From Pantoea sp. Ep11b (GTDB lineage: Bacteria; Pseudomonadota; Gammaproteobacteria; Enterobacterales; Enterobacteriaceae): a DNA stretch of 64,000 nt. Shown one piece after another: positions 46,397 to 59,834 of this stretch. Position 1 is the first letter of the stretch. Each line of letters starts with the position of its first letter. Below the pieces are notes generated by a model that worked only from the letters and a program-made list of their open reading frames with translations, had not been told where the DNA came from and made no database searches. The position numbers and the translations under genes were made by a program. The stretch is from assembly GCF_040783975.1 (NCBI RefSeq), contig NZ_CP160631.1, positions 1,860,001 through 1,924,000 of the forward strand, written 5' to 3'.

Positions 46397-47495
46397 AGGG
46401 CAGCACCACCTCCCAGCCTGGCACCCAGTTCACCACCATCTTCTGATTCAGCGAGTGGTCGAAGTCTGGATCGTCTTCATTAAAGAATTCGCTGACCGTA
46501 ATCAGCTTGCCATTCTCCAGCGCGACCACGGACTCCAGCGTCATGCCTTTATAGTTTCGTTCGCGTACATAGCCAATCAGGCCATCTGCCGGGCGCTCAT
46601 CATGGATCTCATCGACCCGCAGATCTTCCGGTCGCAGCATCACATGGAGCCGGTCACCGGCACTCACCGGGAAGGGACAGTGGATCTGGCATTCGCGCCC
46701 CTCGACCCGCGCACGCACCGCAGGCGCGTCATCGGCGGCGATAACTTCTGCATCAAACAGATTAATTTCGCCGATGAAGCGGGCGACAAACAGATTTTCA
46801 GGCTCTTCGTAGACTTCGCGTGGCGTACCATCCTGTACTACCTTGCCGTCACGCATCACCACGATACGGTCGGACATGGTCAGCGCCTCTTCCTGATCGT
46901 GCGTGACAAAGATGAAGGTGATGCCGAGCTTACGCTGCAGCGCCTTCAGCTCATTCTGCATCTGACGGCGCAGCTTGTAGTCCAGCGCCGAGAGTGACTC
47001 ATCCAGCAGCAGCACTTTGGGCCGGTTGACCACAGCGCGGGCGATCGCCACCCGCTGCTGCTGGCCGCCAGAGAGCTGATGCGGACGCCGATCGGCGAAG
47101 CTCTCCAGCTGCACCATCGCCAGCGCCTCGTTAACCCGTTCGTTAATCTGCGCTGCCGGCGTTTTCTGCATCCGCAGGCCAAACGCCACGTTCTCAAACA
47201 CCGTCATATGCGGAAACAGCGCATAGCTCTGAAACACGGTATTGACGTGACGATGCTCGGCGGGCGTGCTGGTAATCTCCTGGTCGTCGAGCAAAATCCG
47301 GCCACGGTCGGCATCTTCCAGACCGGCGATCAGGCGCAGGATCGTCGTTTTGCCGCAGCCCGACGGGCCGAGCAGGGTGATGAACTCACCGTGATGAATG
47401 GTCAGGTTAAAATCATCAATGATGGTTTTACCGTCGAAAGCTTTACTGATGCCAGAAAGCGTAACCAGCGCCTGCTGTGCGCGTGTTTGCGTCAT
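46380..47495 (-). CDS. potA: PotA, polyamine transporter ATPase
   Basis: PotA powers PotBC. Motifs: Walker [11 protein letters not shown]-loop ([10 protein letters not shown]), signature LSGGQQQR, Walker B ([12 protein letters not shown]), switch His (FVTHDQEEA) and a C-terminal TOBE regulatory domain. At 371 residues it is close to E. coli (378). It is the first gene of potABCD and is divergent from pepT. Confidence 0.97.
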   Translation of the reverse strand: MTQTRAQQALVTLSGISKAFDGKTIIDDFNLTIHHGEFITLLGPSGCGKTTILRLIAGLEDADRGRILLDDQEITSTPAEHRHVNTVFQSYALFPHMTVFENVAFGLRMQKTPAAQINERVNEALAMVQLESFADRRPHQLSGGQQQRVAIARAVVNRPKVLLLDESLSALDYKLRRQMQNELKALQRKLGITFIFVTHDQEEALTMSDRIVVMRDGKVVQDGTPREVYEEPENLFVARFIGEINLFDAEVIAADDAPAVRARVEGRECQIHCPFPVSAGDRLHVMLRPEDLRVDEIHDERPADGLIGYVRERNYKGMTLESVVALENGKLITVSEFFNEDDPDFDHSLNQKMVVNWVPGWEVVLPYEADA

Positions 47496-47806
47496 TTTAG
47501 TCTCAGTCTGTTAGAGGTCGGACAGTTTCAGCGTAGCCGCATCATACGGCCAGCCAGCAAAGAGGGCGGATGATACCTGAAAAATGCGGTAATGCCATGA
47601 TTTGGCCGCCCGATCGGCGCTAATGGGGGCCGTTACAGGAAATAGTGCGGGATTGGCCGCAACATTCACCGGTGTGTCGCTTTTTTCAGGCTTATTGCTT
47701 TCCCAAAGGTTCCCGACCGCGCTAACCTGTCTGCGAATGATTTTACGCAACATTGCGTTCGGCGGGTCTGTGAATAATAGCGGACGGCACTTTTAAAGGA
47801 TGGGAT
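47496..47806. other. Divergent promoter region between potA and pepT
   Basis: No gene is present in these 311 bases. Both operons must be read from here. An inverted repeat ACGCAACATTGCGT lies at 47745-47758, upstream of pepT, and could be an operator. No canonical FNR box was seen, although E. coli pepT is FNR-controlled. The pepT ribosome site is AAAGGATGGG just before 47807. Confidence 0.55.
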
Positions 47807-49036
47807 ATGGAACAGTTACTTGAGCGCTTTTTGAGTTATGTGGCAGTTGAGACCCAGGCTAAGCCGCAGGCGCGCCAGGTGCCCAGCAGTGAAGGGCAGT
47901 GGACGCTGGCGCGTCAGCTGCAGGAGGAGCTGCTGGCGCTGGGCTTTGTCGATGTCACCTTAAGCGATCACTGCTGCGTCATGGGCACGCTGCCCGCCAA
48001 CGTTGACTGGCCGACGCCGGTCATCGGTTTCATCTCCCACATGGATACCTCTCCCGATTTTACGGCGAAGCATGTGAATCCGCAGATCATCGAGAATTAT
48101 CGCGGCGGCGATATTGCGCTGGGTAACGGCAATGAGATTCTGTCGCCGGTGATGTTCCCGGTGCTGCACAAGCTGATCGGCCACACGCTGATCACCACCG
48201 ATGGTAAAACCCTGCTGGGCGCGGACGATAAAGCGGGTATTGCCGAGATCATGACGGCGATGGCGGAACTGGCCGCCAGCGACAGGCCGCACGGCGCTAT
48301 TCGCGTGGCCTTTACGCCCGATGAGGAGATTGGCCGCGGCACCTCGCACTTTGACGTAGAAGCTTTTGCCGCAGACTGGGCCTACACCATCGACGGCAGC
48401 GATCTGGGCGAGTTCGAGTATGAAAACTTCAACGCCGCCTCGGCCACCGTGAAAATCGTCGGCAACAATGTGCATCCTGGTTCGGCTAAAGGGGTGATGG
48501 TGAATGCGCTGGATCTGGCTAACCAGTTCCACGCGGCGGTTCCGGCCAGCGAAAAACCGCAGTTCACCGACGGCTATCAGGGTTTCTATCATCTGCATCA
48601 GATCAAGGGCACGGTCGAACACGCCGAAATGCTCTACATCATCCGTGATTTTGAGACTGAACGTTTTGAGCAGCGTAAAGCAACGCTGCTGCAGATTGCT
48701 GCGGAGATTAACAGGAGCCTGCATGCGGACTGCTCAGTGACGGTCGACATCACCAACAGCTACCGTAATATGCGTGAAAAGGTTGAGCCGTTCCCGCACA
48801 TCATCGAGCTGGCGTTGCAGGCGATGCGCGACTGCGGCATTGAGCCGGTAGTGAAGCCGATCCGCGGCGGAACCGATGGGTCGGCACTTTCATGGAAAGG
48901 CCTGCCGTGCCCGAACATCTTTACCGGTGGCTACAACTACCATGGTAAACATGAGTTTGCCTCACTGAATATCATGGCGAAATCGGTCGAGGTGATTGTG
49001 CGCCTGTCAGAGCTGGCGGCACAGAAGAAGGATTAA
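47807..49036 (+). CDS. pepT: Peptidase T (tripeptide aminopeptidase)
   Basis: This M20-family dizinc aminopeptidase releases the N-terminal residue from tripeptides. Metal and catalytic residues are visible in [12 protein letters not shown] (His, Asp), [13 protein letters not shown] (bridging Asp) and TPDEEIGRG (catalytic Glu and metal Glu). At 409 residues it matches E. coli (408). It is alone on this strand and ends at a bidirectional hairpin. Confidence 0.97.
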   Translation: MEQLLERFLSYVAVETQAKPQARQVPSSEGQWTLARQLQEELLALGFVDVTLSDHCCVMGTLPANVDWPTPVIGFISHMDTSPDFTAKHVNPQIIENYRGGDIALGNGNEILSPVMFPVLHKLIGHTLITTDGKTLLGADDKAGIAEIMTAMAELAASDRPHGAIRVAFTPDEEIGRGTSHFDVEAFAADWAYTIDGSDLGEFEYENFNAASATVKIVGNNVHPGSAKGVMVNALDLANQFHAAVPASEKPQFTDGYQGFYHLHQIKGTVEHAEMLYIIRDFETERFEQRKATLLQIAAEINRSLHADCSVTVDITNSYRNMREKVEPFPHIIELALQAMRDCGIEPVVKPIRGGTDGSALSWKGLPCPNIFTGGYNYHGKHEFASLNIMAKSVEVIVRLSELAAQKKD

Positions 49037-49067
49037 AAAAGGCGCTCTGTCACCGTGACAGAGCGCC
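49035..49067. terminator. Terminator shared by pepT and roxA
   Basis: GGCGCTCTGTCAC and GTGACAGAGCGCC form a near-perfect long stem. On the minus strand it is followed by six T residues, so it is strongest for roxA; it also ends pepT. Confidence 0.9.
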
Positions 49068-49102
49068 TGATTCAGCCGCCGCGCAGGGATGCGCCGCGCG
49101 GC

Positions 49103-50227
49103 TTATTCGTCGCCGAAGTACCAGTAACCAGCATTCACCAGACCAGCGATCTGCGCCAGCACAGCCGGATCGTCCAGCGCATCACCCAGATCGTCCAGCG
49201 TGATGCGACTGTGATGGGCCAGAACCGCCATCACCTCAGGACGCGAACACTCAACCTGCTCGCCGTTCACATAGACCGCCTCGCCAATCGTCAGCACTCG
49301 CAGGCCACCTAACCGGCTCAGGGCGTCACCCTGCTGCAGCGCATCGTAGATCTCGTCAGGCTGATAAGGCGGTTCCGGCGGCGCGACATCCAGTTCATGG
49401 CGTGACTGTGAAATAAATTCGCCGAACCAGCGTTCGAAATGTTCAGGCTGATTGACCACATCCAGCATCAGCTGACGCACCCCTTCAATTTCCTGCGGCA
49501 GGATCTGCGACGGGCAGTCACGCGCGGGTACATCCGGATCGCTGAAGCGCAGGCTGCCCAGTTCATTGGCCAGCGCATAGTCGGCGAATCCGCTGATCAG
49601 CTCGCGGCCGCTGGGGGCGCGGAAGCCGACAGAGTAGTTCAGCGCGTTCTCCAGCGAGTAGCCTTCATGCGGGAATCCTGGCGGAATATAGAGAATATCG
49701 CCCGGCTCCATCTCCTCATCGATGATGGCGTCAAAGGGTTCGACCTGCAGCAGATCCGGGTGCGGGCAGTGCTGCTTCAGCGGCACCTTTTCCCCGACGC
49801 GCCAGCGACGGCGGCCCATCCCCTGAATAATAAAGACATCATACTGATCGAAATGGGGGCCGACACCGCCGCCAGGCACGGCAAATGAGACCATCAGGTC
49901 GTCAACGCGCCAGTCGGGCAGGAAACGGAAAGGACGCATCAGCGCCGCCGAAGGCTCATGCCAGTGGTTAACCGCCTGAACCAGCAGCGACCAGTTGTTC
50001 TCGCCCAGGTGATCGTAGCTCTCAAACGGGCCGTGGCTGACCTGCCATTTACCGTCCTGATGGCTGACCAGGCGGCTGTCCACCTCGTTTTCCATCGCCA
50101 GTCCGGCCAGTTCATCCGGGGAAAGAGGATCCACAAAGTTTTTAAAACCACGCTTCAGCACAACCGGGCGTTTCTGCCAGTAGCGCTGAATAAAATCGGG
50201 CCAGTTAAGATCGAGCTGATAGTCCAT
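49103..50227 (-). CDS. roxA: RoxA (YcfD) ribosomal protein L16 arginine hydroxylase
   Basis: RoxA is a JmjC 2-oxoglutarate/Fe(II) oxygenase that hydroxylates an arginine of ribosomal protein uL16. The iron-binding HxD is seen in GPHFDQYD, followed by the second-His region after the GDILYIPPGFPHEGYS strand. At 374 residues it matches E. coli (373), with the C-terminal winged-helix domain present. It lies directly downstream of phoQ on the same strand. Confidence 0.96.
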   Translation of the reverse strand: MDYQLDLNWPDFIQRYWQKRPVVLKRGFKNFVDPLSPDELAGLAMENEVDSRLVSHQDGKWQVSHGPFESYDHLGENNWSLLVQAVNHWHEPSAALMRPFRFLPDWRVDDLMVSFAVPGGGVGPHFDQYDVFIIQGMGRRRWRVGEKVPLKQHCPHPDLLQVEPFDAIIDEEMEPGDILYIPPGFPHEGYSLENALNYSVGFRAPSGRELISGFADYALANELGSLRFSDPDVPARDCPSQILPQEIEGVRQLMLDVVNQPEHFERWFGEFISQSRHELDVAPPEPPYQPDEIYDALQQGDALSRLGGLRVLTIGEAVYVNGEQVECSRPEVMAVLAHHSRITLDDLGDALDDPAVLAQIAGLVNAGYWYFGDE

Positions 50228-50284
50228 ACAAGGGTTCCGCTTAGGGCTGCAAATGCCAGCAAGTATAACAGCCCCGGACGGTTT

Positions 50285-51745
50285 CTACTCGCGGCGATGT
50301 TCGACTTCCTGGCGCTTAAAGATCACTTCCATCCGCGCGCCACCCAGCGCGCTGCTGGAGGCGATGACGTTACCCTCATACTGTTCGAGAATATCGCGCA
50401 CCACCGCCAGGCCTAATCCCTGGCCGGGTCGCAGGGTGTCCACCCGCTGGCCACGGACAAACACCAGATCGCGCTTGCTTTCAGGGATGCCGGGGCCATC
50501 ATCGTCGATGTAGAGGTGCAGCACGTTTTCACTCTGAAACGCGCTGACTTCGATAAATTCCAGGCAATATTTGCAGGCGTTATCGAGCACGTTGCCCAGC
50601 ACTTCCATAAAGTCGTTCTGATCGCCGACGAAGGTCAGCTCCGGCGAGATATCAAGCGTAATCGCCACGCCTTTGCGCTGATAGACTTTGTTCAGGGCCG
50701 AACAGAGGCTGTCGAGCAGGCCGGAAACGGAGTGCAGGTCGCGCTGCAGCGGATTGTGGTCGGCCTGCATACTGGCGCGATGCAGATAGTATCCCACCTG
50801 CTGCGAGATGCGGCTGATCTGCTCCAGCATCACCGGTTCAGCCTGTTCCACCGTCAGCTCTTTCCCGTTGCGCAGCGACCGCAGGGTACTCTGCAACACG
50901 GCCAGCGGCGTTTTCAGGCTGTGGGTCAGGTCAGACAGGGTAGTGCGATAACGGGTGTAGCGCTGCCGCTCATTCGTCAGCAGCAGATTGAGGTTACGCA
51001 CCAGGCTGCGCAGCTCCTGCGGCGGATTGTCCGCCAGATTTTCGCGCTGGCTGGTCTCCAGTTCACGCACCTGCTGGGTCAGGGTGCCGATAGGCCGCAG
51101 GCTCCAGTGCGCCGCCAGCCACAGCAGCGGCACTATCAGGATCAGGTTCGCCGCCAGCACATAGCTGAACCACGACCAGACGACGTCCGAGTGCTGGAGC
51201 TCCTGTGGGATCGAGTCCACCACGACGATGGTGAGCGCAGGCAGATTGGTGGTGGCATCGTAACGGTTCACAGCAACCGAGTGCGTGAAAGTGTCGTTGC
51301 TGTCTGTATCCCAGTCATTAAGCCGCTGCTGTGCGTTCAGGTTATTACCCATCGCCATCATACTGGTATGGTTGCTGGTATCAATTTCGTAGAAGTCAGG
51401 CTTCAGCAACCACTCCCGGCGGATCTTTTTACGGATATCCGGCACGTCGCGCTGCTGCCACAGCAGTTTGCCGTGCTCATCGTAGATAAACACCAGTGTC
51501 GGGAAGTTAAGCGTCATCCGTTCCGGCTGAGCGATGGTGAGCTTGTTGTCATGCCATTGCGCCAGCGTAAAGAACAGGTTGCTCTCGCCCCGCATCACAC
51601 GATAGGTATTTTTGTCGAAACTCACCACATAGCCAATGACCGCGACCATGCCATAAGAGAGGGAGAGGAACAGAACGATAGCTGCGGAGGCCAGCAGAAA
51701 GCGGGCCCGCAGCGAAATCGGGCGATAGCGATTAAACCAGGACAT
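50285..51745 (-). CDS. phoQ: PhoQ sensor histidine kinase
   Basis: PhoQ senses low Mg2+, acid and cationic peptides and phosphorylates PhoP. There are two membrane helices around a periplasmic sensor, then a HAMP domain, the phosphoacceptor motif [13 protein letters not shown], and an HATPase domain (DNACKY, DDGPGIP, GLGLAV). At 486 residues it has the E. coli length. The periplasmic acidic cluster is weaker than in E. coli: NDWDTDSND stands where E. coli has EDDDDAE. It overlaps no gene and follows phoP by 2 nt. Confidence 0.97.
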   Translation of the reverse strand: MSWFNRYRPISLRARFLLASAAIVLFLSLSYGMVAVIGYVVSFDKNTYRVMRGESNLFFTLAQWHDNKLTIAQPERMTLNFPTLVFIYDEHGKLLWQQRDVPDIRKKIRREWLLKPDFYEIDTSNHTSMMAMGNNLNAQQRLNDWDTDSNDTFTHSVAVNRYDATTNLPALTIVVVDSIPQELQHSDVVWSWFSYVLAANLILIVPLLWLAAHWSLRPIGTLTQQVRELETSQRENLADNPPQELRSLVRNLNLLLTNERQRYTRYRTTLSDLTHSLKTPLAVLQSTLRSLRNGKELTVEQAEPVMLEQISRISQQVGYYLHRASMQADHNPLQRDLHSVSGLLDSLCSALNKVYQRKGVAITLDISPELTFVGDQNDFMEVLGNVLDNACKYCLEFIEVSAFQSENVLHLYIDDDGPGIPESKRDLVFVRGQRVDTLRPGQGLGLAVVRDILEQYEGNVIASSSALGGARMEVIFKRQEVEHRRE

Positions 51746-51747
51746 GG

Positions 51748-52416
51748 TCAGAGATCAAAGCGGTAACCCTGGCCACGCACGGTGGCGATCACGTCGGTCG
51801 GGTGCAGCGCCAGGATCTTTTTGCGCAGACGGCCCATCAGCACGTCGATGGTGTGGCTCTCACGCAGTTCTGCATCCGGATAGAGCTGCAGCATCAGCGA
51901 ATCTTTGCTGACAACTTTTCCTGCATTACGGATCAGCGTCTCGACAATGGTGTACTCAAAGGCGGTGAGTTTCACCGGCTCCTCATTAACCGTCAGTTCG
52001 CGACGGGAGAGATCCACCTGGAAGGGCGGCATATCAATGATCTGCGAGGCGTGTCCGCTGTTGCGGCGCATCAGTGCCTGCAGACGTGCGGCCACTTCTT
52101 CAATGTGGAACGGCTTGGTCACATAGTCATCCGCACCGGCTTCCAGCGCCTCGACTTTTGCCTGCCAGCCTTCACGGGCGGTCAGCACCAGGATCGGCTG
52201 ACGCACGGCATCACTGCGCCAGCGGCGAATCAGCGACATGCCATCTTCATCCGGCAGCCCGAGGTCTACCAGCGCGATATCCGGCAGATGTTCCCGCAGA
52301 AAATAGTCGGCTTCTTTGGCGTCTTCGGCGGCATCGACCTGATGGCCCATGTCACGTAACTGGACGGCGAGATGATGGCGCAGCAGGGCATTGTCTTCAA
52401 CAACCAGAACACGCAT
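51748..52416 (-). CDS. phoP: PhoP response regulator
   Basis: This OmpR-type regulator has 222 residues. The receiver domain carries the acidic pair (VEDN), the phospho-Asp in [12 protein letters not shown] and the conserved Thr/Lys (LTARE, YVTKPF). The winged-helix domain ends GRLRKKI...[11 protein letters not shown] PhoP box and -10 element lie upstream at 52455-52489, suggesting autoregulation as in E. coli. Confidence 0.97.
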   Translation of the reverse strand: MRVLVVEDNALLRHHLAVQLRDMGHQVDAAEDAKEADYFLREHLPDIALVDLGLPDEDGMSLIRRWRSDAVRQPILVLTAREGWQAKVEALEAGADDYVTKPFHIEEVAARLQALMRRNSGHASQIIDMPPFQVDLSRRELTVNEEPVKLTAFEYTIVETLIRNAGKVVSKDSLMLQLYPDAELRESHTIDVLMGRLRKKILALHPTDVIATVRGQGYRFDL

Positions 52417-52472
52417 AGAAATTCCTTACACTCTGTTTGAGTCAACCTGCAGAAAGTATACGCGAAATGTAT

Positions 52473-52489
52473 TAAACAAGATGTTAACG
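52473..52489 (-). promoter_or_regulatory. PhoP box upstream of phoPQ
   Basis: On the minus strand the site reads CGTTAA-CATCT-TGTTTA, two hexamers with a 5-nt spacer that match the (T/G)GTTTA direct repeat. A TATACT -10 element follows at 52455-52460, 12 nt away, the spacing of PhoP-activated promoters where the box replaces the -35. Confidence 0.78.
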
Positions 52490-52512
52490 CAGACCGGAGA
52501 GAACCGGTCTGC
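52489..52512 (-). terminator. Hairpin after purB
   Basis: GCAGACCGG and CCGGTCTGC form a 9-bp stem with a six-base loop just after the purB stop on the minus strand. The T tract is poor, so some read-through into phoPQ is possible. Confidence 0.6.
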
Positions 52513-52520
52513 GGCGGGCA

Positions 52521-54577
<2,057 letters not shown>

Positions 54578-54619
54578 GGTTACTCCTGTTTACGCGTCAT
54601 CAATGCGGGCCAGGCCCGC

Positions 54620-55732
54620 TTACTCTGTCACCAGCGGCAGGCGCTGTTCGATAATACCGCCACCCAGGCAGATGTCGCCAAGATAAAATACTGCAGACTG
54701 GCCCGGCGTGACGGCGGCTACCGGCTCGTCGAAACGCACTTCAATCCGATCATCGCCCTGCGGAATAATCTCACAGGGAATGTCGGTCTGACGATAGCGG
54801 GTTTTCACGGTGCAGCGAAGCGGGGCGGTGATCGGATTGCGATCGACCCAGTGCAGCTGCTGCGCAATCAGGCCAACGGACATCAGGCGCGGATGATCGC
54901 CACCCTGGGCGACAATCAGGCGGTTACGCGCCACATCCTTATCGACCACATACCACGGGTCATCTTTGCTCTCTTTCAGGCCGCCAATGCCCAGACCTTT
55001 ACGCTGCCCCAGCGTATGGTACATCAGCCCCTGATGCTCGCCGACGATCTGGCCGTGGGTCGTTTCGATTTCGCCAGGCTGCGCCGGAAGATAGCGCGCC
55101 AGGAAGTCGCGGAACTTGCGCTCGCCGATAAAGCAGATGCCGGTCGAGTCTTTCTTCTTCGCGGTGATCAGATCCAGCTGCTCCGCGATGCGGCGCACTT
55201 CCGGTTTTTCCAGCTCACCCACCGGGAACAGGCTCTGGGCGATCTGCTGGTGGCTCAGCGTGTAGAGGAAGTAGCTCTGATCTTTGTTGCCATCCAGCCC
55301 GCGTAACAGCTGGCTCTGACCCGCTACATCCTTGCGACGCACGTAGTGACCGGTCGCGATGAAATCGGCACCGAGATCTTCTGCGGCGAACTCCAGGAAC
55401 GCTTTGAATTTGATCTCTTTGTTACAGAGAATATCGGGGTTAGGCGTGCGACCCGCCTTATACTCTTCGAGGAAGTGCTCAAAGACGTTATCCCAGTATT
55501 CCGCCGCAAAGTTAACCTTGTGCAGCTTAATCCCGAGCTTGTCACAGACCGCTTGCGCATCCGCCAGATCGTCCGCGGCGGTACAATACTCCTCGCCATC
55601 GTCCTCCTCCCAGTTCTTCATGAACAGGCCTTCAACCTGATAACCCTGCTGCTGCAGTAACCAGGCGGAAACGGAAGAATCGACGCCGCCGGACATACCG
55701 ACGATCACTTTTTTCTGGCTGTTGTCAGACAT
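54620..55732 (-). CDS. mnmA: MnmA tRNA-specific 2-thiouridylase
   Basis: MnmA makes the 2-thio group of wobble U34 in tRNA Lys, Glu and Gln. The PP-loop [10 protein letters not shown] is at the N-terminus. The two catalytic Cys are seen in [11 protein letters not shown] and [11 protein letters not shown]. At 370 residues it is a typical size. It is probably co-transcribed with nudJ upstream and hflD-purB downstream. Confidence 0.97.
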   Translation of the reverse strand: MSDNSQKKVIVGMSGGVDSSVSAWLLQQQGYQVEGLFMKNWEEDDGEEYCTAADDLADAQAVCDKLGIKLHKVNFAAEYWDNVFEHFLEEYKAGRTPNPDILCNKEIKFKAFLEFAAEDLGADFIATGHYVRRKDVAGQSQLLRGLDGNKDQSYFLYTLSHQQIAQSLFPVGELEKPEVRRIAEQLDLITAKKKDSTGICFIGERKFRDFLARYLPAQPGEIETTHGQIVGEHQGLMYHTLGQRKGLGIGGLKESKDDPWYVVDKDVARNRLIVAQGGDHPRLMSVGLIAQQLHWVDRNPITAPLRCTVKTRYRQTDIPCEIIPQGDDRIEVRFDEPVAAVTPGQSAVFYLGDICLGGGIIEQRLPLVTE

Positions 55733-55774
55733 GACACGCTCGCATTACGATAAAAAAACAGGCGGCGCATTCTA

Positions 55775-56248
55775 TCATGCTGAAGGCAGGCGCGCACCCT
55801 CATGAAACGGCCACTGGAACGGGCTGACCAGATGTAACGGATAACGGATGCCCTGTTGCCACAGGCGCACGCTCTCCGCCACCAGCGGCGAACGCAGGTT
55901 AGAGGCAGTGAGAATCTGCGCTGGCGGCAGCCACCAGCAGCAATCGATGTCACTGTCATGCGGCTGAGCAGGCGCCTTTTCCGCCAGATCGACACCAAAC
56001 AGAAAACGCACAAAAGGTGTACTGTCCGGGGCGATCCACTGATGGATCCCGATGAAATAGTGCATCTGCGCGGCGATGCCGGTCTCTTCATAGAGTTCGC
56101 GCGCGGCGGCCTCCTGCACCGTTTCATCGGCTTCGAGATGCCCGGCAGGCTGGTTCCAGGTGGCGCGACCGTTAATCGTCTCCTCCACCACCAGCAGTTC
56201 ACCCTCAGCCTGAACCAGGCAGGCGACAGTAACATGAGGTTTAAACAT
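55775..56248 (-). CDS. nudJ: NudJ Nudix phosphatase
   Basis: NudJ hydrolyses hydroxymethylpyrimidine diphosphate and nucleoside triphosphates. The Nudix box is complete: [20 protein letters not shown] then TGI. At 157 residues it is near the E. coli size (153). It lies between rluE and mnmA as in E. coli. Confidence 0.94.
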   Translation of the reverse strand: MFKPHVTVACLVQAEGELLVVEETINGRATWNQPAGHLEADETVQEAAARELYEETGIAAQMHYFIGIHQWIAPDSTPFVRFLFGVDLAEKAPAQPHDSDIDCCWWLPPAQILTASNLRSPLVAESVRLWQQGIRYPLHLVSPFQWPFHEGARLPSA

Positions 56249-56292
56249 CCTTTCTCCGCGTTTGTTAACCTGAGGTTATAAAAAAAGGGTTT

Positions 56293-56934
56293 TCAGCGCG
56301 GGCTGTCGCTGATGTCACGCCACGCGCCCGGTGCCAGATCGTCGAGCGTATAACTCCCCATGGCATAGCGGATCAACCGTAGCGTGGGAAAGCCAATATG
56401 GGCGGTCATCCGGCGAACCTGACGATTCCGGCCCTCATAAAGCGTGACCTTCAGCCACTGGGTCGGGATGCTTTTGCGCTCGCGAATCGGCGGCTGACGC
56501 GGCCAGATCCACGCCGGTTCGGCCACTTTTTCGATGCCAGCGGGAAGCGTCGGGCCATCTTTCAGATTAACCCCATCCCGCAGCGGCTGCAGATCCGCCT
56601 CATGTGGCTCGCCCTCTACCTGCACATAATAGACCTTACCCGTGCGTTTACCGGGCTGGGTCAGCGCGGCCTGCAGGGCGCCGTCATTGGTCAGGACCAT
56701 CAATCCTTCGCTGTCGCGGTCGAGGCGACCGGCGGCATAGACCTCTGCGACGCTGACAAAATCCTTCAGCGTGCGGCGGCCCGCTTCATCGGTAAACTGC
56801 GGCAGAACGTCGAAGGGTTTGTTAAACAGAATGACACGGCGCGGGGCTGCGGGGCGGGCAGGGGCGCGCCGCGTATCACGCGTCGGGCGGCTGAATCGTT
56901 TATCCTGGTGAATTCGTTGAGAAGTTTTTCGCAT
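56293..56934 (-). CDS. rluE: RluE 23S rRNA pseudouridine(2457) synthase
   Basis: This RsuA-family enzyme modifies U2457 of 23S rRNA. The catalytic Asp is in [20 protein letters not shown] and [12 protein letters not shown] are family motifs. There is no S4 domain, as expected for RluE. The start is uncertain: ATG 56934 ([14 protein letters not shown]) aligns with part of the E. coli N-terminus, and ATG 56964 would add 10 residues. The gene is divergent from icd. Confidence 0.94.
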   Translation of the reverse strand: MRKTSQRIHQDKRFSRPTRDTRRAPARPAAPRRVILFNKPFDVLPQFTDEAGRRTLKDFVSVAEVYAAGRLDRDSEGLMVLTNDGALQAALTQPGKRTGKVYYVQVEGEPHEADLQPLRDGVNLKDGPTLPAGIEKVAEPAWIWPRQPPIRERKSIPTQWLKVTLYEGRNRQVRRMTAHIGFPTLRLIRYAMGSYTLDDLAPGAWRDISDSPR

Positions 56935-57059
56935 GGGCTTTGCAGTCAGAAACATTCGGCGCATTATAACGTGAAATTGCGGTGATTGGCGTGGCGTAAA
57001 TATTCAAGTAGTATTGACCCGCATCTTACAAATCATTAACAAACGCCCAGGAGAGGTTA

Positions 57060-58310
57060 ATGGAAAGCAAAGTAGTTGTTCCGGCGGAAGGTCAAAAAAT
57101 CACCCTGAATCAGGGCAAGCTGACAGTGCCACACAATCCGATCATTCCTTACATCGAGGGTGACGGTATCGGTGTTGACGTTTCCCCGGTAATGCTGAAA
57201 GTGGTCGACGCGGCGGTGAAGAAAGCCTATAACGGCGAGCGTAAGATCTCCTGGATGGAGATTTACACCGGTGAGAAATCAGTAGAACTCTACGGCCAGG
57301 ACGTCTGGCTGCCACAGGAAACGCTGGATTTAATCAAAGAATATCGCGTGGCGATCAAAGGCCCACTGACGACCCCGGTCGGCGGCGGTATTCGTTCACT
57401 GAACGTGGCCCTGCGTCAGGAGCTTGACCTCTACGTCTGCCTGCGTCCGGTACGTTACTACAAAGGCACGCCAAGCCCGGTAAAACGTCCTGAAGAGACC
57501 GACATGGTGATCTTCCGTGAGAACTCCGAAGATATCTATGCGGGTATCGAGTGGAAAGCGGGCTCTGCTGAAGCGGACAAAGTGATCAAGTTCCTGCGCG
57601 AAGAGATGGGCGTGAAGAAAATCCGCTTCCCTGAGCAGTGTGGTATCGGCGTTAAGCCCTGCTCAGAAGAGGGCACCAAGCGTCTGGTGCGCGCAGCAGT
57701 GGAATACACCATCACCAACGATCGTGATTCACTGACGCTGGTTCATAAAGGCAACATCATGAAGTTCACCGAAGGCTCTTTCAAAGACTGGGGATACCAG
57801 TTAGTGAAAGAAGAGTTCGGCGGCGAACTGATCGACGGCGGCCCGTGGATGAAGTTCAAAAACCCGAACACCGGCAAAGAGATCATCGTTAAAGATGTGA
57901 TCGCGGATGCGTTCCTGCAGCAGATCCTGCTGCGTCCGGCTGAATATGACGTTATCGCCTGTATGAACCTGAACGGTGACTACATCTCTGACGCCCTGGC
58001 TGCGCAGGTTGGCGGTATCGGTATCGCACCAGGCGCAAACATCGGTGATGAATGTGCGCTGTTCGAAGCAACCCACGGCACGGCACCGAAGTATGCCGGT
58101 CAGGATAAAGTGAACCCAGGTTCCGTGATCCTCTCCGCAGAGATGATGCTGCGTCATCTGGAGTGGTTCGAAGCGGCTGACCTGATTGTTAAAGGTGTTG
58201 AAGGCGCTATCGCTAACAAGACCGTGACTTACGATTTCGAACGCCTGATGGATGGCGCTAAACTGCTGAAATGTTCAGAGTTTGGTGAAGCGATCATCGA
58301 AAATATGTAA
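57060..58310 (+). CDS. icd: Isocitrate dehydrogenase (NADP), prophage attachment gene
   Basis: Icd oxidatively decarboxylates isocitrate to 2-oxoglutarate. The sequence has the E. coli length (416) and motifs, including the AceK-phosphorylated Ser in [10 protein letters not shown] and the NADP region [19 protein letters not shown] site precedes the ATG. The prophage integrase starts 123 nt after the stop. In e14 and phage 21 the crossover is inside the icd 3' end and the phage supplies the last codons, so the same is likely here. Confidence 0.98.
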   Translation: MESKVVVPAEGQKITLNQGKLTVPHNPIIPYIEGDGIGVDVSPVMLKVVDAAVKKAYNGERKISWMEIYTGEKSVELYGQDVWLPQETLDLIKEYRVAIKGPLTTPVGGGIRSLNVALRQELDLYVCLRPVRYYKGTPSPVKRPEETDMVIFRENSEDIYAGIEWKAGSAEADKVIKFLREEMGVKKIRFPEQCGIGVKPCSEEGTKRLVRAAVEYTITNDRDSLTLVHKGNIMKFTEGSFKDWGYQLVKEEFGGELIDGGPWMKFKNPNTGKEIIVKDVIADAFLQQILLRPAEYDVIACMNLNGDYISDALAAQVGGIGIAPGANIGDECALFEATHGTAPKYAGQDKVNPGSVILSAEMMLRHLEWFEAADLIVKGVEGAIANKTVTYDFERLMDGAKLLKCSEFGEAIIENM

Positions 58311-58433
58311 TCCGCATTGTTAAATTCACTCCGGTTTCCTTCGTGGAGACCGGGGTGAAATTCCCTTCATTAAAATCCTTCTGCAAAACTCCAGCAAAAC
58401 TCTTCTGCAAAACCGAACAGAAAACGAACCATT

Positions 58434-59558
58434 TTATACAGCAACAACCAGCCAATCCTTACCCCTGTCATCGTTGTATTTATCCGTCTGCGTCTGGTTT
58501 TTATGACCAAGAAGGCGCTGCGTATCCATGCCCTGTTCACGATACAGGCGCTCAGCGAGTGACCGCTGCTCATGGAATGTTGGAGGGCTTCCGGCATCCC
58601 ATTTTAGGCTGGTCAGTTTGCGTGCCTTACTGAATCCGGTAGTGATAGAGCTGATGGTCAACGCTTCACCACGCTTTGCCTGTGCTGTCGTGTGATGGTG
58701 ATGGATTACAAATTTGCTCACAATCCTGTCCCTGCAGCGAGATATGACATCCTCCAGAGAGAGATTTAAAGCGTCGCAGCGAAGAGACAATGGGATTGCC
58801 AGCTTTGTGCCAGTTTTCTCTTGCTGAATATGCAAATGACCATCCCATATATCGGCGAACTTCATTTTTGCGATGTCACCTAAGCGCTGACCGGTCACCA
58901 GAGCGAGGAGCATGGAGTTCTGAACGTAGTTAGGAAGCTCTACTGCTGCATCGAATATTGACGACCATTCTTCAAAATTAAGGCGCTCACGCTGCACTTT
59001 GTTACGAGGCATTTTTGTTGCCAGTGCAGGGTTATACCCTGGCGGAACTTCACCTGCGTGCTGGGCCTCCTTATAGAGGTCAATCAATACCATGCGCACA
59101 ATCTGAGCCATTCGATTTTGTCCGCGCTCTTTGTACTGGTCGAGCAGCTCAGCAATATCCCGAACTGTTATGCTGTCGAGACTTTTCATCCCTGCTTCAG
59201 AGACAAATGCCTTGAGGGGTGCCAGCTTCTGTTTGTGAGTGTTATGCCGGATTTCGCCGGCATGTAACCTTTCAGACTGGATTACCAAATATTTTTCTAC
59301 CCATGACGCCACAGAAATGCCTTTATTCTGCTCGCGGCTAATCTCATCCCTGACTCTCAAAAGCTGAGCCATCTGCTGTTCTGCGAGCCTTGAATTAGCC
59401 TCAACAGCAATTTCTTTTGCAGCCACTTCATCCGTTCCCAAGCCATGAAACTTTCCCGTCACAGGATGTTTATACCTCCAGTACACCCGCTTAGTGCGGG
59501 CGTCTGTAAAGCAAGATAGTCCAGGGATCGTCACGTTATACTTACGAGGACGTGCCAT
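58434..59558 (-). CDS. int: Prophage integrase, lambda-type tyrosine recombinase
   Basis: This 374-residue recombinase has an N-terminal arm-type binding domain, a SAM-like core-binding domain (VASWVEKYLVIQSERL) and a catalytic domain. Catalytic residues: Arg in VTGQRLGDIAKMKF, Lys in QEKTGTKLAIP, His/Arg in FHEQRSLAERLY, His in LLGHKNQ and Tyr in DKYNDDRGKD. Relatives have HELRSL; here Leu is Gln. It faces icd, as expected for a phage integrated there. It overlaps xis by 17 nt. Confidence 0.95.
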   Translation of the reverse strand: MARPRKYNVTIPGLSCFTDARTKRVYWRYKHPVTGKFHGLGTDEVAAKEIAVEANSRLAEQQMAQLLRVRDEISREQNKGISVASWVEKYLVIQSERLHAGEIRHNTHKQKLAPLKAFVSEAGMKSLDSITVRDIAELLDQYKERGQNRMAQIVRMVLIDLYKEAQHAGEVPPGYNPALATKMPRNKVQRERLNFEEWSSIFDAAVELPNYVQNSMLLALVTGQRLGDIAKMKFADIWDGHLHIQQEKTGTKLAIPLSLRCDALNLSLEDVISRCRDRIVSKFVIHHHHTTAQAKRGEALTISSITTGFSKARKLTSLKWDAGSPPTFHEQRSLAERLYREQGMDTQRLLGHKNQTQTDKYNDDRGKDWLVVAV

Positions 59559-59784
59559 CTTCGAGAATCCTTCTTAGTCTCTCATCATCAGTACTTTTGG
59601 TAACGGGCTTTGCAGAAAGCCCAATAAAACGGGCCGTTCTTTCTACACGCCAACAGCGTCCAGCCTTGACTGGCTGAGGAGCTATCATGCCATTCTTTGC
59701 GTATTTTAAAAGCGTGGGGGTGCTGGGTATTGGCTCATCAAACTCTCTCTCAGCCCAAGCTGACAAAGTTATTAAACGTGACAT
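59542..59784 (-). CDS. xis: Excisionase (Xis)-like protein
   Basis: This 80-residue protein (MSRLITLSAWAEREFDEPIP) has the winged-helix excisionase pattern TPTLLKYAKNGMIAPQPVKAG then RCWRVE, comparable to lambda Xis. ATG 59784 follows a GGAG site and is preferred over a start 27 nt upstream. It overlaps the integrase start, the usual xis-int arrangement. Confidence 0.85.
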   Translation of the reverse strand: MSRLITLSAWAEREFDEPIPSTPTLLKYAKNGMIAPQPVKAGRCWRVERTARFIGLSAKPVTKSTDDERLRRILEDGTSS

Positions 59785-59834
59785 TTTTTTCTCCACACAT
59801 TCCTGCTGCATCAGGTTTGTTTAGCCGTGACAGG

